Origin: UBA6623 sp965226435
GTDB lineage: Bacteria; Acidobacteriota; Terriglobia; Bryobacterales; UBA6623
Direction of reading: 5' to 3'
Length of the DNA: 64,000 bases
NCBI GenBank assembly: GCA_965226435.1
Contig: CBDDCY010000012.1
Span: forward strand, 310,001 to 374,000
The position numbers and the translations under genes were made by a program. The notes beneath the pieces are model-generated. The model had not been told where the DNA came from. It saw only the letters and a list, made by a program, of their open reading frames with translations, and did no database searches. This document shows positions 45,501 to 55,126 of this stretch, in pieces. The stretch's first letter is position 1. Every line of letters starts with the position of its first letter.

Positions 45501-48500
45501 GATACCGCTCCGACGGTGAGCAGGGTGGCGATCACCTCGGATCCTGGGACGGACCGGACCTACGCGGTCGATGATGAGATTCAGGTGACGGTGACCTTCA
45601 GCGAGACGGTGGAGGTGACGGGGACGCCGCAGTTGAGGCTGGAGCTGGGGGGAGGGAGGCGAACGGCGGATTATGAAGGAGGGTCGGGAACAGCGGCTCT
45701 GGTCTTTGCCTACACAGTGGCCGACGGGGAAAGCGACACGGATGGAATGGGCATCGAGGCCGCCAGCCTGTCGGGCGGGACCATCCGGGACGAAGCCCGC
45801 AACAATGCGGAGCTGGACCATGACGGGCTGGCCGCCGACTCGGGCCACAAGGTGGACGGGGTCAGGCCGCGGCTGGCCGCCAGCGGCGGAGCGGTAGTGG
45901 ACGGGACAAGACTGACGCTGACCTATGATGAGGCGCTCGATGGGGGATCGAGGCCTGTGTCGGGGGACTTCACGGTGTCGGGGGGCGATCGGGCGCGGGC
46001 GGTCACCGGAGTTCGAGTGAACGGGAGTGCGGTGGAGCTGACCCTGGATGTGGGGGCCGAGCACGGGGAGGCAGGGATCCAAGTGAGCTATACGCCGGGG
46101 GCCAACCCGATCCAGGATGTGCCGGGAAACGATGCGGAGGCGCTCAGCCGCGAGCCGGTGACCAACGACACCCCGGACACGACCTCACCGACAGTGAGCA
46201 GTCTGGCCATCACCTCGAACCCCGGGGGGGATCAGATCTATGCGGCGGAGGACGAGATCGAGGTGACGGTGACCTTCAGCGAGACGGTGGTGGTGACGAG
46301 GACGCCGCGAATGCGGCTGAGAGTGGGGAGCAGGAACCGGACGGCCGGCTACCTGAGAGGCAGTGGCGCGGCGGCGCTGGTGTTCAGCTACGAGGTGGCC
46401 CTGGGGGACGAAGACACCGATGGGGTGAGCATTGCTGCCGGCCGCATTGACCGGAACGGAGGGACGATCAAGGACGAGGCGGACAATGATGCGGTGCTGG
46501 ACCATGAAGCGGTGGCGCCGCAGGCGGGGCACAAGGTGGACGGGGTCCGGCCGGCGTTTCTGAGCGCGGCGGTGGATGGCTCCTCTCTGACGCTGACCTA
46601 CGGGGAAGCGCTCGATGGGGGATCGAGGCCTGCGCCGGGGGACTTCACGGTGGAGGTAGGGGGTACCAGGCGAAGCGTTTCCGCAGTATCGGTAAGCGGA
46701 AGCGTGGTGACCCTGACACTCGATCCTGCGGTGGAGCACGGAGATACGGGAATTCGGGTGAGCTACAGTCCGGGGACGCAGCCGATCCAGGACGCTGTTG
46801 GAAACAATGCTCTGGGGCTGAGCAGCCAGTCGGTGACCAACACCACAGGAGCGCCCAACACGGCTCCGGAGATCACGAGTCCGAGTTCGTTCGATGTTCC
46901 GGAGAACCAGGCGCTGGTGAGGCGGCTGGCTGCGAGGGATGACGACCCGGGGGACGAGGTGACGGGCTGGGAGATCGTGGGCGGGGCCGACCGGTTTCAG
47001 TTCTCTGTTGCCCGCGACACGGGAGAGTTGAGCTTCCAGACAGCGCCGGACTTCGAGGCCCCCGGAGACAACGAGTATGAGGTGAGGGTGGAAGTGAGGA
47101 GCGGGACGGGGGCGAGGGAACTGGAGGCCGAGCAGACGTTCACGGTCAGAGTGACGGACGAACGGGAACCGCCTGGTATCCCGGAGGCGCCGACCTTCTC
47201 GGGGGAGACGGCCGAGAGTATGACGGTCAACTGGAGCGAGCCGGAGAACACGGGGCCGCCCATCACCGACTACGACGTGCAGTACCAGGAAGGCGGCGGC
47301 GGCGGCTTCACCGATGCGCAACACGAGGGGCCGGGGCTCGCCTTGACGCTTTCGGACCTCAAAGCGGGAACCGTCTACGAGGTGCAGGTGCGGGCTAGGA
47401 ACGACGAGGGGATGAGTGACTGGTCCGAGTCTGGCGAGGGGATGACCGTCACGCCGCTGACGGTTCAGATGACGCCGTCCCCGCCGCCGCCGGTGGAGGC
47501 CCCGCTCACGATGAGGTTCAGCTTCTCCGAGGAGGTGAGGGGCTTCACCCGGACCGACATTACTACACAGCAGGAACCTGCCTGCACGGATAGCGCAAAC
47601 AACCCGATTTCCTGCAACCCAACCATTGCGGCATTACAGACCACGGATAACCGGATTTTCACCACCACCGTGACCCCGAGGACCGAACGGGTGGCACACA
47701 ATTACACGCTGACCCTCACCGTGCCGGCGGGCCGAGTCACGTCGGCCGCAGGCAACAAACCAAACGAAGAGGCGATGCTCGAGGTGCGAGTGGCGCCGCC
47801 GGGGGTGACGGTGCCGATCTCATCGCTTGGTCGGACGGCGAGCCCCGGCAACGGCCAGGTGACGCTGAGATGGAATACCCCGCAGAACACGGGCGGTTCC
47901 GCGATCATCCGCTACGAATACCGCTGGGCGGAGAGCGGCGCGGAGTTCGGCGACTGGGTGAGCGTTGGTCCGGCGGAGAGGGCCGCGACGGTGCCCAATC
48001 TGACGAACGGCAGGGAATACGTCTTCGAGGTACGGGGAGTGAACGCTCTGGGCTATGGCCCGGTGGAGACGGCGAGTGCCACGCCGGAGAGCGGCGGTGG
48101 TGGAGGCGGCGGCGGTGGGGGCGGGGGCCTCCCGCAACCGCCACGTCCGCCGGCGAACAATCGGCCGATGGCGGATGCGGGTCCGGACCAGACCGGCGTG
48201 TGGGAAGGCGCGCTGGTGACGCTGGACGGCAGCGGCAGCAGCGATCCCGACGACGATCCGCTTAAATATCGCTGGAATCAATACCGCGGCGAGCGCGTGG
48301 CTCTGTCGTCCCGGGACGTGGTCAATCCCACCTTCACGGCCCCACAGGAACTGACGGTGGATGTGGTGCTGAGCTTCAGGCTGCTGGTCACCGATCCGGG
48401 CGGTCGATTCGATACGGACACGGTGAAGGTCACCGTGACGGTGACCGCCGAGGACAACGAGAACCCGGGCAAGCCGTTGGCGCCGACTGTTTCCGCTACG

Positions 48501-49199
48501 ACGCCGTACAGCCTGATGGTGGAGTGGATGGAGCCGGAGAACAGCGGGCCGGCGCTCACCGATTATGACGTGCAGTACCGGGAAGGCGACAGCGGCGACG
48601 GTTTCACCGATGCGCAACACCAGGGGACGGCCCGTACCGCGACGCTCACGGGGCTGATGCCGGACACGGTCTACGAGGTGCAGGTGCGGGCGACAAACGC
48701 CTCAGGAACGGGCGATTGGTCGGAGTCGGGCGAAGGGAAGACCAAGACCCTGCAGACGGGAGATCAGATCTATTACTTCCCTCATCTTGCCGTGGGAGCG
48801 AGTTGGCAAACCACGATCACCTATATCAACTACTCCCGGGAGGAGGTGACCTGTCAAACCGATTTCCTCTCCGATCACGGAACTCCGCTGATGGTCTCGT
48901 TTGCGGCACTGGGAACGGTTGTCAGCCGAACCGACGTTCTGCCGCCAGGCGGGATCCGTTCACCAGGAGACCAACGTGGAGCTGAGCGCTCCTCTGGCGC
49001 CAGGCTGGGCGCTGGCCAACTGCTCCGGGCCGGTGAAGGCCAGCCTGCTGTACCGTCAGCACAACAGCGAAGGGGTGCCCACGGCGGAAGCCGGAGCCAA
49101 TGCAACGGCAGTTCCGGCAACCCGGTTCGTCACCTTTGCCGAACAGGGAGAAGGTCAGTTTGGGACCGGAGTTGCCTATGCAAACCCTTCCGCCACAGC
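42505..49199 (+). pseudogene. 3' part of the giant surface protein, frameshifted and truncated by IS1595
   Basis: The frame resumes at NGHLILFDNGVLCMLD, the end of the arylsulfotransferase propeller (GYRHGHVEELPNGDWLIGWG). It continues with Calx-beta (TYDAPEGGSIQIALML), cadherin (DYEAPDDSDGDGDYEVTAEV) and several SwmB-like repeats (LTLTYGEALDGGSRPAPGDF). FN3 domains (TDYDVQYQEGGGGGFTDAQH, TVYEVQVRARNDEG), a PKD domain (ADAGPDQTGVWEGALVTLDG) and a C-terminal module (YYFPHLAVGASWQTTITYIN) complete it. Near 48955 the frame shifts; the continuation HQETNVELSAPLAPGWALAN is in another frame. It is cut at 49200 by an IS1595 transposon. Adhesion at the cell surface is inferred from domains. Confidence 0.8.
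43975..46840 (+). repeat. Internal long repeat of the adhesin gene (period 1,998 bp)
   Basis: About 44240-44720 recurs nearly identically at 46238-46718, and 43975-44095 recurs at 45973-46093. The constant offset of 1,998 bp (666 codons) preserves frame. Similarity continues at a lower level to about 44840/46840. It is a recent in-frame duplication of SwmB-like and cadherin modules. Confidence 0.8.
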
Positions 49200-49284
49200 G
49201 GGGATTATATACGATAGTGACGAAAAACACTTGACGAACTACGTCACTATCCTGTAAATTTGTCTTGTAAGTAGGAGATACGCA

Positions 49285-50241
49285 ATGGCTAACAAGGCAC
49301 CGGGCAAGCACTTCCGACAGGGACTTTCGACCAAGGATTTCTACCGCATGTTTCCCGACGATGCATCCGCCGAACAGTGGTTCATTGAGTACCGTTGGTT
49401 TGACGGCATTACCTGTCCGCGTTGTGGATCGGACAACGTACAGACTGGAACGGCTCACAAGACCATGCCGTTCCGTTGCCGCAAGAGCAAGAAGCGCGGA
49501 ACCTGCGGGAAACCGTTCAGCGTCAAGACCGGGACGTTCATGGAAGCATCGAACCTCGGCTATCAGGATTGGCTCTATGCCATGTACCTTGTCGTTACCA
49601 ACCTGAAGAGCGTGGCATCCATGAAAATGCACCGGGAGTTGGGAATCACCCAGAAATCGGCATGGCATCTTGTTCACAGAATCCGAAAGGTGTGGACCAT
49701 TTCTGACCATAAGTTGTTCAATGGTCCTGTTGAGGCGGATGAGGTCTACATCGGCGGACTGGAAAAGAACAAGCACGAGTCCAAGAAGTTGAAGGCCAGT
49801 CGTGGATCGGTTGGGAAAGCCGCTGTTGTAGGTGTCAAGGATCGGGACACGAACGAGGTCCGGGCTACAGTGGTCGAGCGTACAAATGCAGAAACCCTTC
49901 AAGGTTTCGTTCGCGCCAATACCGACCCTGAAGCCACTGTCTACACGGATGAAGCAAGTGCCTACACTGGCGTTGCCAAGTCACACAAATCGGTCAAGCA
50001 CTCGGTTGGTGAATACGTTCGCGGGCAGGCCCACACGAACGGCATTGAATCCTTCTGGTCCATGCTGAAACGCGCTCACAAGGGAACGTTCCACAAGCTG
50101 TCAGCCAAACACCTTCACCGCTACGTGAGTGAGTTTGCGGGACGCCACAACATCCGCAGCATGGGCACTCTCGATCAAATGCGTTTCGTTGTTTTGAGCA
50201 TGGACGGTGCTCAACTTCGTTACAAGGACTTGGTGAGGTGA
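49285..50241 (+). CDS. IS1595-family transposase, copy B
   Basis: Identical in translation to the transposase at 13728-14684, with the zinc ribbon and the VEADEVYIGG / YTDEAS / TNGIESFW catalytic triad intact. The ATG is preceded by TAGGAGAT, a good ribosome-binding site. The end overlaps the GTG start of the methyltransferase-HNH gene. Confidence 0.93.
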   Translation: MANKAPGKHFRQGLSTKDFYRMFPDDASAEQWFIEYRWFDGITCPRCGSDNVQTGTAHKTMPFRCRKSKKRGTCGKPFSVKTGTFMEASNLGYQDWLYAMYLVVTNLKSVASMKMHRELGITQKSAWHLVHRIRKVWTISDHKLFNGPVEADEVYIGGLEKNKHESKKLKASRGSVGKAAVVGVKDRDTNEVRATVVERTNAETLQGFVRANTDPEATVYTDEASAYTGVAKSHKSVKHSVGEYVRGQAHTNGIESFWSMLKRAHKGTFHKLSAKHLHRYVSEFAGRHNIRSMGTLDQMRFVVLSMDGAQLRYKDLVR

Positions 50242-51455
50242 AACCGCTACTGCTCGATCTGTTCTGTTGTGCGGGAGGCGCGGCCGCAGGTTACGTCGAG
50301 GCCGGGTTTGACGTGTTCGGCGTCGATGTGGTCGAACAGCCGAACTATCCATATCCGATGATGGTTGCGGATGCGCTAGCACTGCCGTCTCTGGTATTCG
50401 ATCAGTTTGATGCGGTTCATGCATCACCGCCATGCCAAGCCTATTCCGATCTCGCGGCCCGCAACGGCAACGCCGATGAATGGCCGCAACTGATTGAGCC
50501 GGTACGGGACATTCTGAAGGCAACCGGCAAGCCCTATGTAATCGAAAACGTTGATGGGGCACCGTTACGGGACTACGTTGTTCTCTGCGGAACGATGTTC
50601 CATGAACTGCGCGTGCTTCGGCATCGTCTGTTCGAGTCAAACTTTCGCATCATCACGCCGCCGCACCGTCCGCATCCGATCTGTCATACGTTGGACAAGC
50701 GCAAGGCGCACTACGGCAGGACAGACGAATGGAAGGATTATGTCAGTGTCAACGGCGGTGGAAACTGCTCTGTCGCTTCCGCACGAGACGCGATGGGCAT
50801 TCCATGGATGACGAAAAAGGAGATCAATGAGGCGATTCCGCCTGTCTACACGCACTGGATCGGAGATCAACTCAAACGGGAGATCGAAAACGTGCCAAAA
50901 CGCGAAAGCATAAAGTCGATACTCAAGGCTTTTTTCCTTGCGAATAAGGGGCTGGTTCTCACATCCGCGCAGTTGCAGGCGGTGATCGGTAATGACCGAA
51001 CGGAGTGGGCACGCCGTGTTCGTGAATTGCGGCGCGATGAGGGTTGGCCGATTGAGACGAATAACGATGACGCCGACCTGAAACCTGGGCAATACCGTTT
51101 GACTGGCGATCCACCAGCACCCGGTACATACGTGTTCCATGACATATCGCAGGCGCAACGTGCCCGCATCCTTCAGCGCAACGGTTATACGTGCCAAGCG
51201 TGCGGCGCGGGCGTCGAAGACAAGATGTCGGACGGTCGCACCGTTCGGCTTGTCATCGACCATCACGAAGCCCGTACGCATGGCGGAGCAACCGCCGACT
51301 CCAACCTGCGCGTCCTCTGCCACGAGTGCAACGCTGGTGCAAAGGACTTCACCGCGCAACCGCCGACATATACGCGAGTCATGGCTACGGTTCGTAGTGC
51401 CAAGCGCGAGGATCAGTTTCGCGTGCTGGAACAGCTTGAGAGGAAGTTTCGATGA
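50238..51455 (+). CDS. Cytosine-C5 methyltransferase-HNH fusion, copy B
   Basis: Identical in translation to the protein at 12514-13731: methyltransferase motifs DLFCCAGGAAAGY, SPPCQAYS and ENV, then the HNH module with CQACG, DHHEARTHGG and CHEC. Preservation of a 405-codon frame in both copies, within a region full of broken genes, shows that the element is young or that the passenger is under selection. Overlaps on both sides (GTGA, ATGA) indicate a three-gene operon. Confidence 0.85.
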   Translation: MKPLLLDLFCCAGGAAAGYVEAGFDVFGVDVVEQPNYPYPMMVADALALPSLVFDQFDAVHASPPCQAYSDLAARNGNADEWPQLIEPVRDILKATGKPYVIENVDGAPLRDYVVLCGTMFHELRVLRHRLFESNFRIITPPHRPHPICHTLDKRKAHYGRTDEWKDYVSVNGGGNCSVASARDAMGIPWMTKKEINEAIPPVYTHWIGDQLKREIENVPKRESIKSILKAFFLANKGLVLTSAQLQAVIGNDRTEWARRVRELRRDEGWPIETNNDDADLKPGQYRLTGDPPAPGTYVFHDISQAQRARILQRNGYTCQACGAGVEDKMSDGRTVRLVIDHHEARTHGGATADSNLRVLCHECNAGAKDFTAQPPTYTRVMATVRSAKREDQFRVLEQLERKFR

Positions 51456-51682
51456 TTAATGGAAAGACCAAAAAACCCAAAACAGTAGAGATCGTTCGAT
51501 CCGACTACCAGCCGACCAAATCCGAGTTGGAAGAGGAATTAGAGCCTCTCGACGTACCGGGCAAGACCGTGAACGAACGCATGAAGACTCTGGCAAGGGA
51601 ACTGTTACAGCCGGTCAAGTTGCGCAGGATCGACCGGCCACGGAAACGACGCTGCTTCAGAGTGCGTCACTATTCGATATAA
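51452..51682 (+). CDS. 76-residue charged protein of the IS1595 transposon, copy B
   Basis: Identical to the product of 12287-12517. Its stop lies 5 bases from the element end, so its 3' part overlaps the inverted repeat. Unknown function; conserved placement suggests a role in the element rather than chance. Confidence 0.6.
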   Translation: MINGKTKKPKTVEIVRSDYQPTKSELEEELEPLDVPGKTVNERMKTLARELLQPVKLRRIDRPRKRRCFRVRHYSI

Positions 51683-51687
51683 TCCCC

Positions 51688-52096
51688 CTTTACGCCGCCG
51701 CCGCGAGCGATGCGGCCGGCGCTTGCGGCGGCGGCTCCACAGGCCCTCGGCGAGCATCCAGAGCCGCAGTGTTCGCACCGATAGTTTCAGATCGTGGTCT
51801 GTCCACAAATGCTCGGCCGCCAGCGTCGGCCCGAAGCGCTCGTGCGGCTCGCCGGAGTAGTGTTCGCGCACCAGTTGCAGCACTCGCTTGCGAACTTCCG
51901 CCGGCTTGGCGCGGTTCGATACCCGGCCCACGTTGCCGTGCTTCAATGCTTTTGTCCCTCCCGCGCTGTAGCGCCTCCAGATCCGCTTGGTCTGGCGATA
52001 ACTGATATCGAGTATCCGCGCCGCCTCGCTCAGCTTCAACTCGCCTCGCTTCACCCGGCCCAGTACCTCGCCCCGTCTCAATTCCTTGTCGTTCAT
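51688..52096 (-). pseudogene. ISNCY (IS1202-like) transposase, N-terminal part
   Basis: On the reverse strand the frame starts MNDKELRRGEVLGRVKRGEL. It continues through a helix-turn-helix (LSEAARILDISYRQTKRIWR), the linker FGPTLAAEHLWTDHDLKLSV and RTLRLWMLAEGLWSRRRKRR. This is the N-terminal DNA-binding part of ISNCY/IS1202-type transposases. It is cut at 51687 by the IS1595 element, so the catalytic domain is lost. The adjacent 52137-52189 repeats GGGGACATT twice and is probably the element's outer end. Confidence 0.75.
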
Positions 52097-52136
52097 CCAT
52101 GTCCTCTCCAATCTAGGCTCCTCCTTCGGAGCCTTA

Positions 52137-52189
52137 GATTAGGGGACATTTCTATCGCCCTCTCAAGGGGACATTATCATCGCCCTTCA
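52137..52189. repeat. Probable terminus of the ISNCY-type element
   Basis: Two direct copies of GGGGACATT, each followed within a few bases by ATCGCCCT, lie between the transposase start and the interrupted TOPRIM gene. Short repeats of this type sit at IS1202/ISNCY ends. Confidence 0.45.
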
Positions 52190-52885
52190 ACATTCGACCT
52201 AGCGATCATGTCGAGCAAAGGAATGGGCACGACGGCTGTGAGAACACTCATTGAATCGGTGTGTCACCGGGTCAAGATCTTGGTGCTGCATGACTTTGAC
52301 AAGAGCGGATTCAGCATTGTCGGGACCCTGAGGCGCGACACCTGCAGATACGAATTCGCCGTCGCGCCCCAGGTGGTCGATCTTGGCCTGCGACTCAGCG
52401 ATGTCGAGAAGTGGGATCTACAAGCCGAGACGGCCAGCTACAAATCCGATCCGAGCTCCAACTTGAGGCTGAACGGGGCGACACAGGAGGAGATTGAATT
52501 TCTTCGCGGCGAGACGGACTGGCGATCTTACCGGGGACAGCGAGTGGAGCTCAACGCCTTCACAAGTGACGCCTTTGTCGAATGGTTGAAATCGAAGCTC
52601 GAGGAGCAAGGAGTAGCGAAGGTCATCCCGGACGACGCGACCTTGGAGAGCGCTTACCGGCGGGCGTTGAGCATTCAGCAATATCGCGAGGCCGTTGACG
52701 AAGCGACGCAAGAGATCCAGGATCGCGTGGCCGCCGTCGAGATCCCCGAGAACCTTCGCGGCGATCTCAAACAGCGAATGAAGAGTCATCCATCACAACC
52801 CTGGGATGAGGCTTTGGAGCAAATCTTGCCTTCGAGTGAGGACCTAACAGAGAGTCAGAACGAGGGAGCACCGAAACCCTTTTAA
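52190..52885 (+). pseudogene. TOPRIM-domain protein (topoisomerase VI A-like), 5'-truncated
   Basis: The frame opens at the ISNCY border as STFDLAIMSSKGMGTTAVRT, then VKILVLHDFDKSGFSIVGTL and VAPQVVDLGLRLSDVEKWDL. The HDFDKSG motif is the acidic DxD core of a TOPRIM fold as in the topoisomerase VI A subunit. A hydrophilic C-terminus follows (EQILPSSEDLTESQNEG). I associate such proteins with prophages and integrative elements, but not with a named function. The N-terminal part was removed by the IS insertion. It lies 105 bp upstream of an integrase gene. Confidence 0.6.
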
Positions 52886-52989
52886 CGCAAGATGCACCGC
52901 CTTGCCCACAACCGACGCAAGTGCCCGACGGGTGTGGTATCGTGGGCGAGGCGAGTTTTGGCGAGCCATCGAAAGGAGATTTCGAGAAA

Positions 52990-54164
52990 ATGGCTCGTCG
53001 AAGATTTCAGCAACCCAAACCCCAGCGTTTGGGCCATTGGTGGTACCTGCTCTACTGGCAGGATCAATTCCAAAACGGAAGGAGGATCAGAAAACGAAAG
53101 AGAATCAAACTAGCGCCGGCAACCATGCCGGAACGAGAGGTACTGAAGATCGCCGCCGAGCACTTGCGACCTCTCAATCAAGGACTCGTCACGGTTGGTT
53201 CCGCGACGCAGTTCGATAATTATGTTGAATCTGTCTACTTTAAAAGACAGTGATGCCGTTGTTTACCAACAGCACGCAGGAGCGATACCGGGGGGTGATT
53301 AAGAACCACTTGACCGCGCCCTTCGGGCATCTGTGCCTGCGGGATCTGACACCACTCACCGTGCAGACGTACCTCTCCGGGCTCGCTGACTTGGACTTGT
53401 CCCACGAATCGCGGGACAAGATTCGAGACGTGTTATCGAGCATCTTGGGATCGGCGGTGAAATACGGATTCCTGGTGAACAACCCTGTCGAGGGCCTGCG
53501 TCTGCCTCCCCCGAAAAAGGGGAAGCGGTCGAAGCCCTACGTCACGCCGGATCGGTTTGCGGGTTTGTTGGCACTGATCGCCGAGCCTTACGCCACCATG
53601 GTTTTTGTGGCGGTCTACACGGGTATGCGAATCAGTGAATTGATTGGGCTGCGGTGGCGCAACGTTCATGAGGATTCGATCACCATCGACGAGCGCTGCT
53701 GTCGGGGCGACTGGGGAGCGCCTAAGAGCGAGGCCAGTAATGCAACGATCCCGGTTCTTCCCAAGGTGATCGAACGTATTCAGCGCTTGAAGAGCCTGAC
53801 GGTAGAGGTAAGGGCAGGACGGGCGGTTCGGAGATATCCGGCCGTGAAGTCTGCTGGTCCTGACGACCTAGTGTTCCAATCTCCGGTCAAGGGCTTGCCG
53901 ATGCGGGACAACAATATCCTGACCCGGCACATCAAGCCCGCCGGCAGGAAGTTGGGCATCGGTTGGGTAAACTGGCAAGTGTTGCGTCGCTCCTATGCGA
54001 CCTGGCTGAAGCTGTCTGGGGCGGACGTTAAGGACGCCCAGGCGCTCATGAGGCACTCGCGGGCGAGCACAACGCTGGACATCTATCAGCAGTTCGTGCC
54101 TGCGTCGCAACGAAGAGCAGTAGAGAATTTGGGTCGGCTAACGGAGCTGGCGATGGTAAACTGA
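52990..54164 (+). pseudogene. int: Phage-type tyrosine integrase with a frameshift
   Basis: The ATG at 52990 follows AAAGGAGAT. The first frame encodes the arm-binding part (MARRRFQQPKPQRLGHWWYL, FDNYVESVYFKRQ) and stops at 53253. The next frame, from about 53250, continues MPLFTNSTQERYRGVIKNHL. The catalytic residues are Arg in YTGMRISELIGLRW, Arg in WQVLRRSYATWL (His of HxxR replaced), His in MRHSRASTTLDI and Tyr in DIYQQFV. A single-base indel near 53245 splits the gene; it could be a sequencing error. The stop is 96 bp before a tRNA-Phe fragment, the likely attachment site. Confidence 0.8.
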
Positions 54165-54259
54165 GGTTTGTTCCATTATTGTTCCAATAATAGGGCGGAA
54201 ATGCTGGCATTGAGGGTAGCTAAGGCTAGGGAAATCAAGGAGTTGCGAATGGGCGAGTC

Positions 54260-54309
54260 CGGCCCTGAAAAGGCCGGCGTCGGCGGTTCAATTCCGTCCC
54301 TGGCCACCA
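54260..54309 (+). tRNA. 3' half of tRNA-Phe (GAA) at an integration site
   Basis: An anticodon stem-loop CGGCC-CTGAAAA-GGCCG (anticodon GAA), a 5-base variable region, and a T arm GGCGG-TTCAATT-CCGTC follow in order. They end with the acceptor strand CCTGGCC, A and an encoded CCA. No D arm or 5' acceptor strand (GGCCAGG) precedes it. Integrative elements duplicate exactly this half when they insert, and an integrase lies just upstream, so this is an att half-site. Confidence 0.7.
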
Positions 54310-54632
54310 CATTCTTAAGAACTTACCAATAACCGTGAACCTCATCAGACGGCGTTTGCGCCGTTGAAAGTATCTGGTTCCGGCTGTTTCCCAACTTCGC
54401 CGGCGGAGCTACCCGTCCGGGTAACTGTATCGCCGTCGAGCTTAGCGTAGCGCTCAGCGCTTGTCTCCTACGGATCTCGAACCGAGGAAGATGTTGGTCA
54501 GGACGGGTTGATTCCACGGCTGTGCTATACTGAGATCGTTACGATAACTGACCCTCCCGGCCGACGTGCATCTACCTCGCGCGTCCCTTAGGAAACAGCA
54601 AAGCGGAAGAAACTTTCAGAGAAAGAGTGTGC
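54310..54632. other. Leader region of the RRM gene; no gene seen
   Basis: Apart from GC-rich dyads (ACGGCGTTTGCGCCGT near 54342) and TATACT near 54530, nothing is recognised. A long untranslated leader would be in keeping with an RNA-binding-protein gene. Confidence 0.3.
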
Positions 54633-55034
54633 ATGCCGAACAGCGTCTATTTGGGAAATTTGCCGACGTGGGTGACCGCCGACGACATCCGATCTTGGTT
54701 TGACAGTAATGATCTTGTCTGTGACGGCGTTCGCGTGATCCGAGACTTCGAGACGCAAGAGTCCAAGGGATACGCTTTTGTCGAGGCTCCGAATCAGGAA
54801 GACATGGAGTCGATTATCCAGCGCTTTCATCGCGCGCCGATTGACGGGCGACTGTTGCAGGCTAAGGAAGCGCGTCCGCGCGGAGAGCGGCCGACGGCCA
54901 AGAAGTCCGTGCCGCGCCGTCGTAAGCGCCTGACCGCCGACGCCGCCGAATCCACAGGAGCCGCCGCTGCCGCTGCTCCCGCCGCCGAGGCCCCGATGGG
55001 CAATCTCGGTGAAGCGTTGCAGAAAGCCCTCTAG
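54633..55034 (+). CDS. RNA-recognition-motif (RRM) protein
   Basis: A 133-residue RNA-binding protein. One RRM fills residues 2-80: RNP2 is VYLGNLP (4-10) and RNP1 is KGYAFVEA (about 47-54). An alanine- and arginine-rich tail follows (KKSVPRRRKRLTADAAESTG). Bacterial RRM proteins of this kind bind AU-rich RNA and are often cold-regulated. The ATG at 54633 is chosen because it starts exactly at the domain. The gene is complete and monocistronic. Confidence 0.9.
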   Translation: MPNSVYLGNLPTWVTADDIRSWFDSNDLVCDGVRVIRDFETQESKGYAFVEAPNQEDMESIIQRFHRAPIDGRLLQAKEARPRGERPTAKKSVPRRRKRLTADAAESTGAAAAAAPAAEAPMGNLGEALQKAL

Positions 55035-55126
55035 CCTGCTTCGGCCGCCGCCGGAGAGGAAGCGAATTTCGAAGCCGCGTTTGAGTTCGATCCCCGCCTG
55101 GGGCCCGAGTTGAAATTTCGAGGCGA

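Larger units (their letters stand above)
49200..51687 (+). mobile_element. IS1595-family transposon with methyltransferase-HNH passenger, copy B
   Basis: A 2,488-bp element with ends GGGGATTATATACG and CGATATAATCCCC, inverted relative to copy A at 12282-14769. The flanks GCCACAGC and CTTTACGC are not a duplication. It joins the truncated adhesin on its left to a truncated ISNCY-type transposase on its right, so it lies at a deletion or rearrangement point. Confidence 0.92.

Noticed and set aside
44223..46082. A 619-codon reverse frame, and others antisense to the adhesin
   Set aside because: Arg/His/Pro-rich shadow of the strongly biased adhesin codons; no family resemblance.
12282..51687. 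Inversion between the two inverted IS1595 copies as the reason for missing target duplications
   Set aside because: Swapping flanks as an inversion would (ATTCGGGG, GCCGAGAC, GCCACAGC, CTTTACGC and complements) does not produce any matching 8-bp pair.
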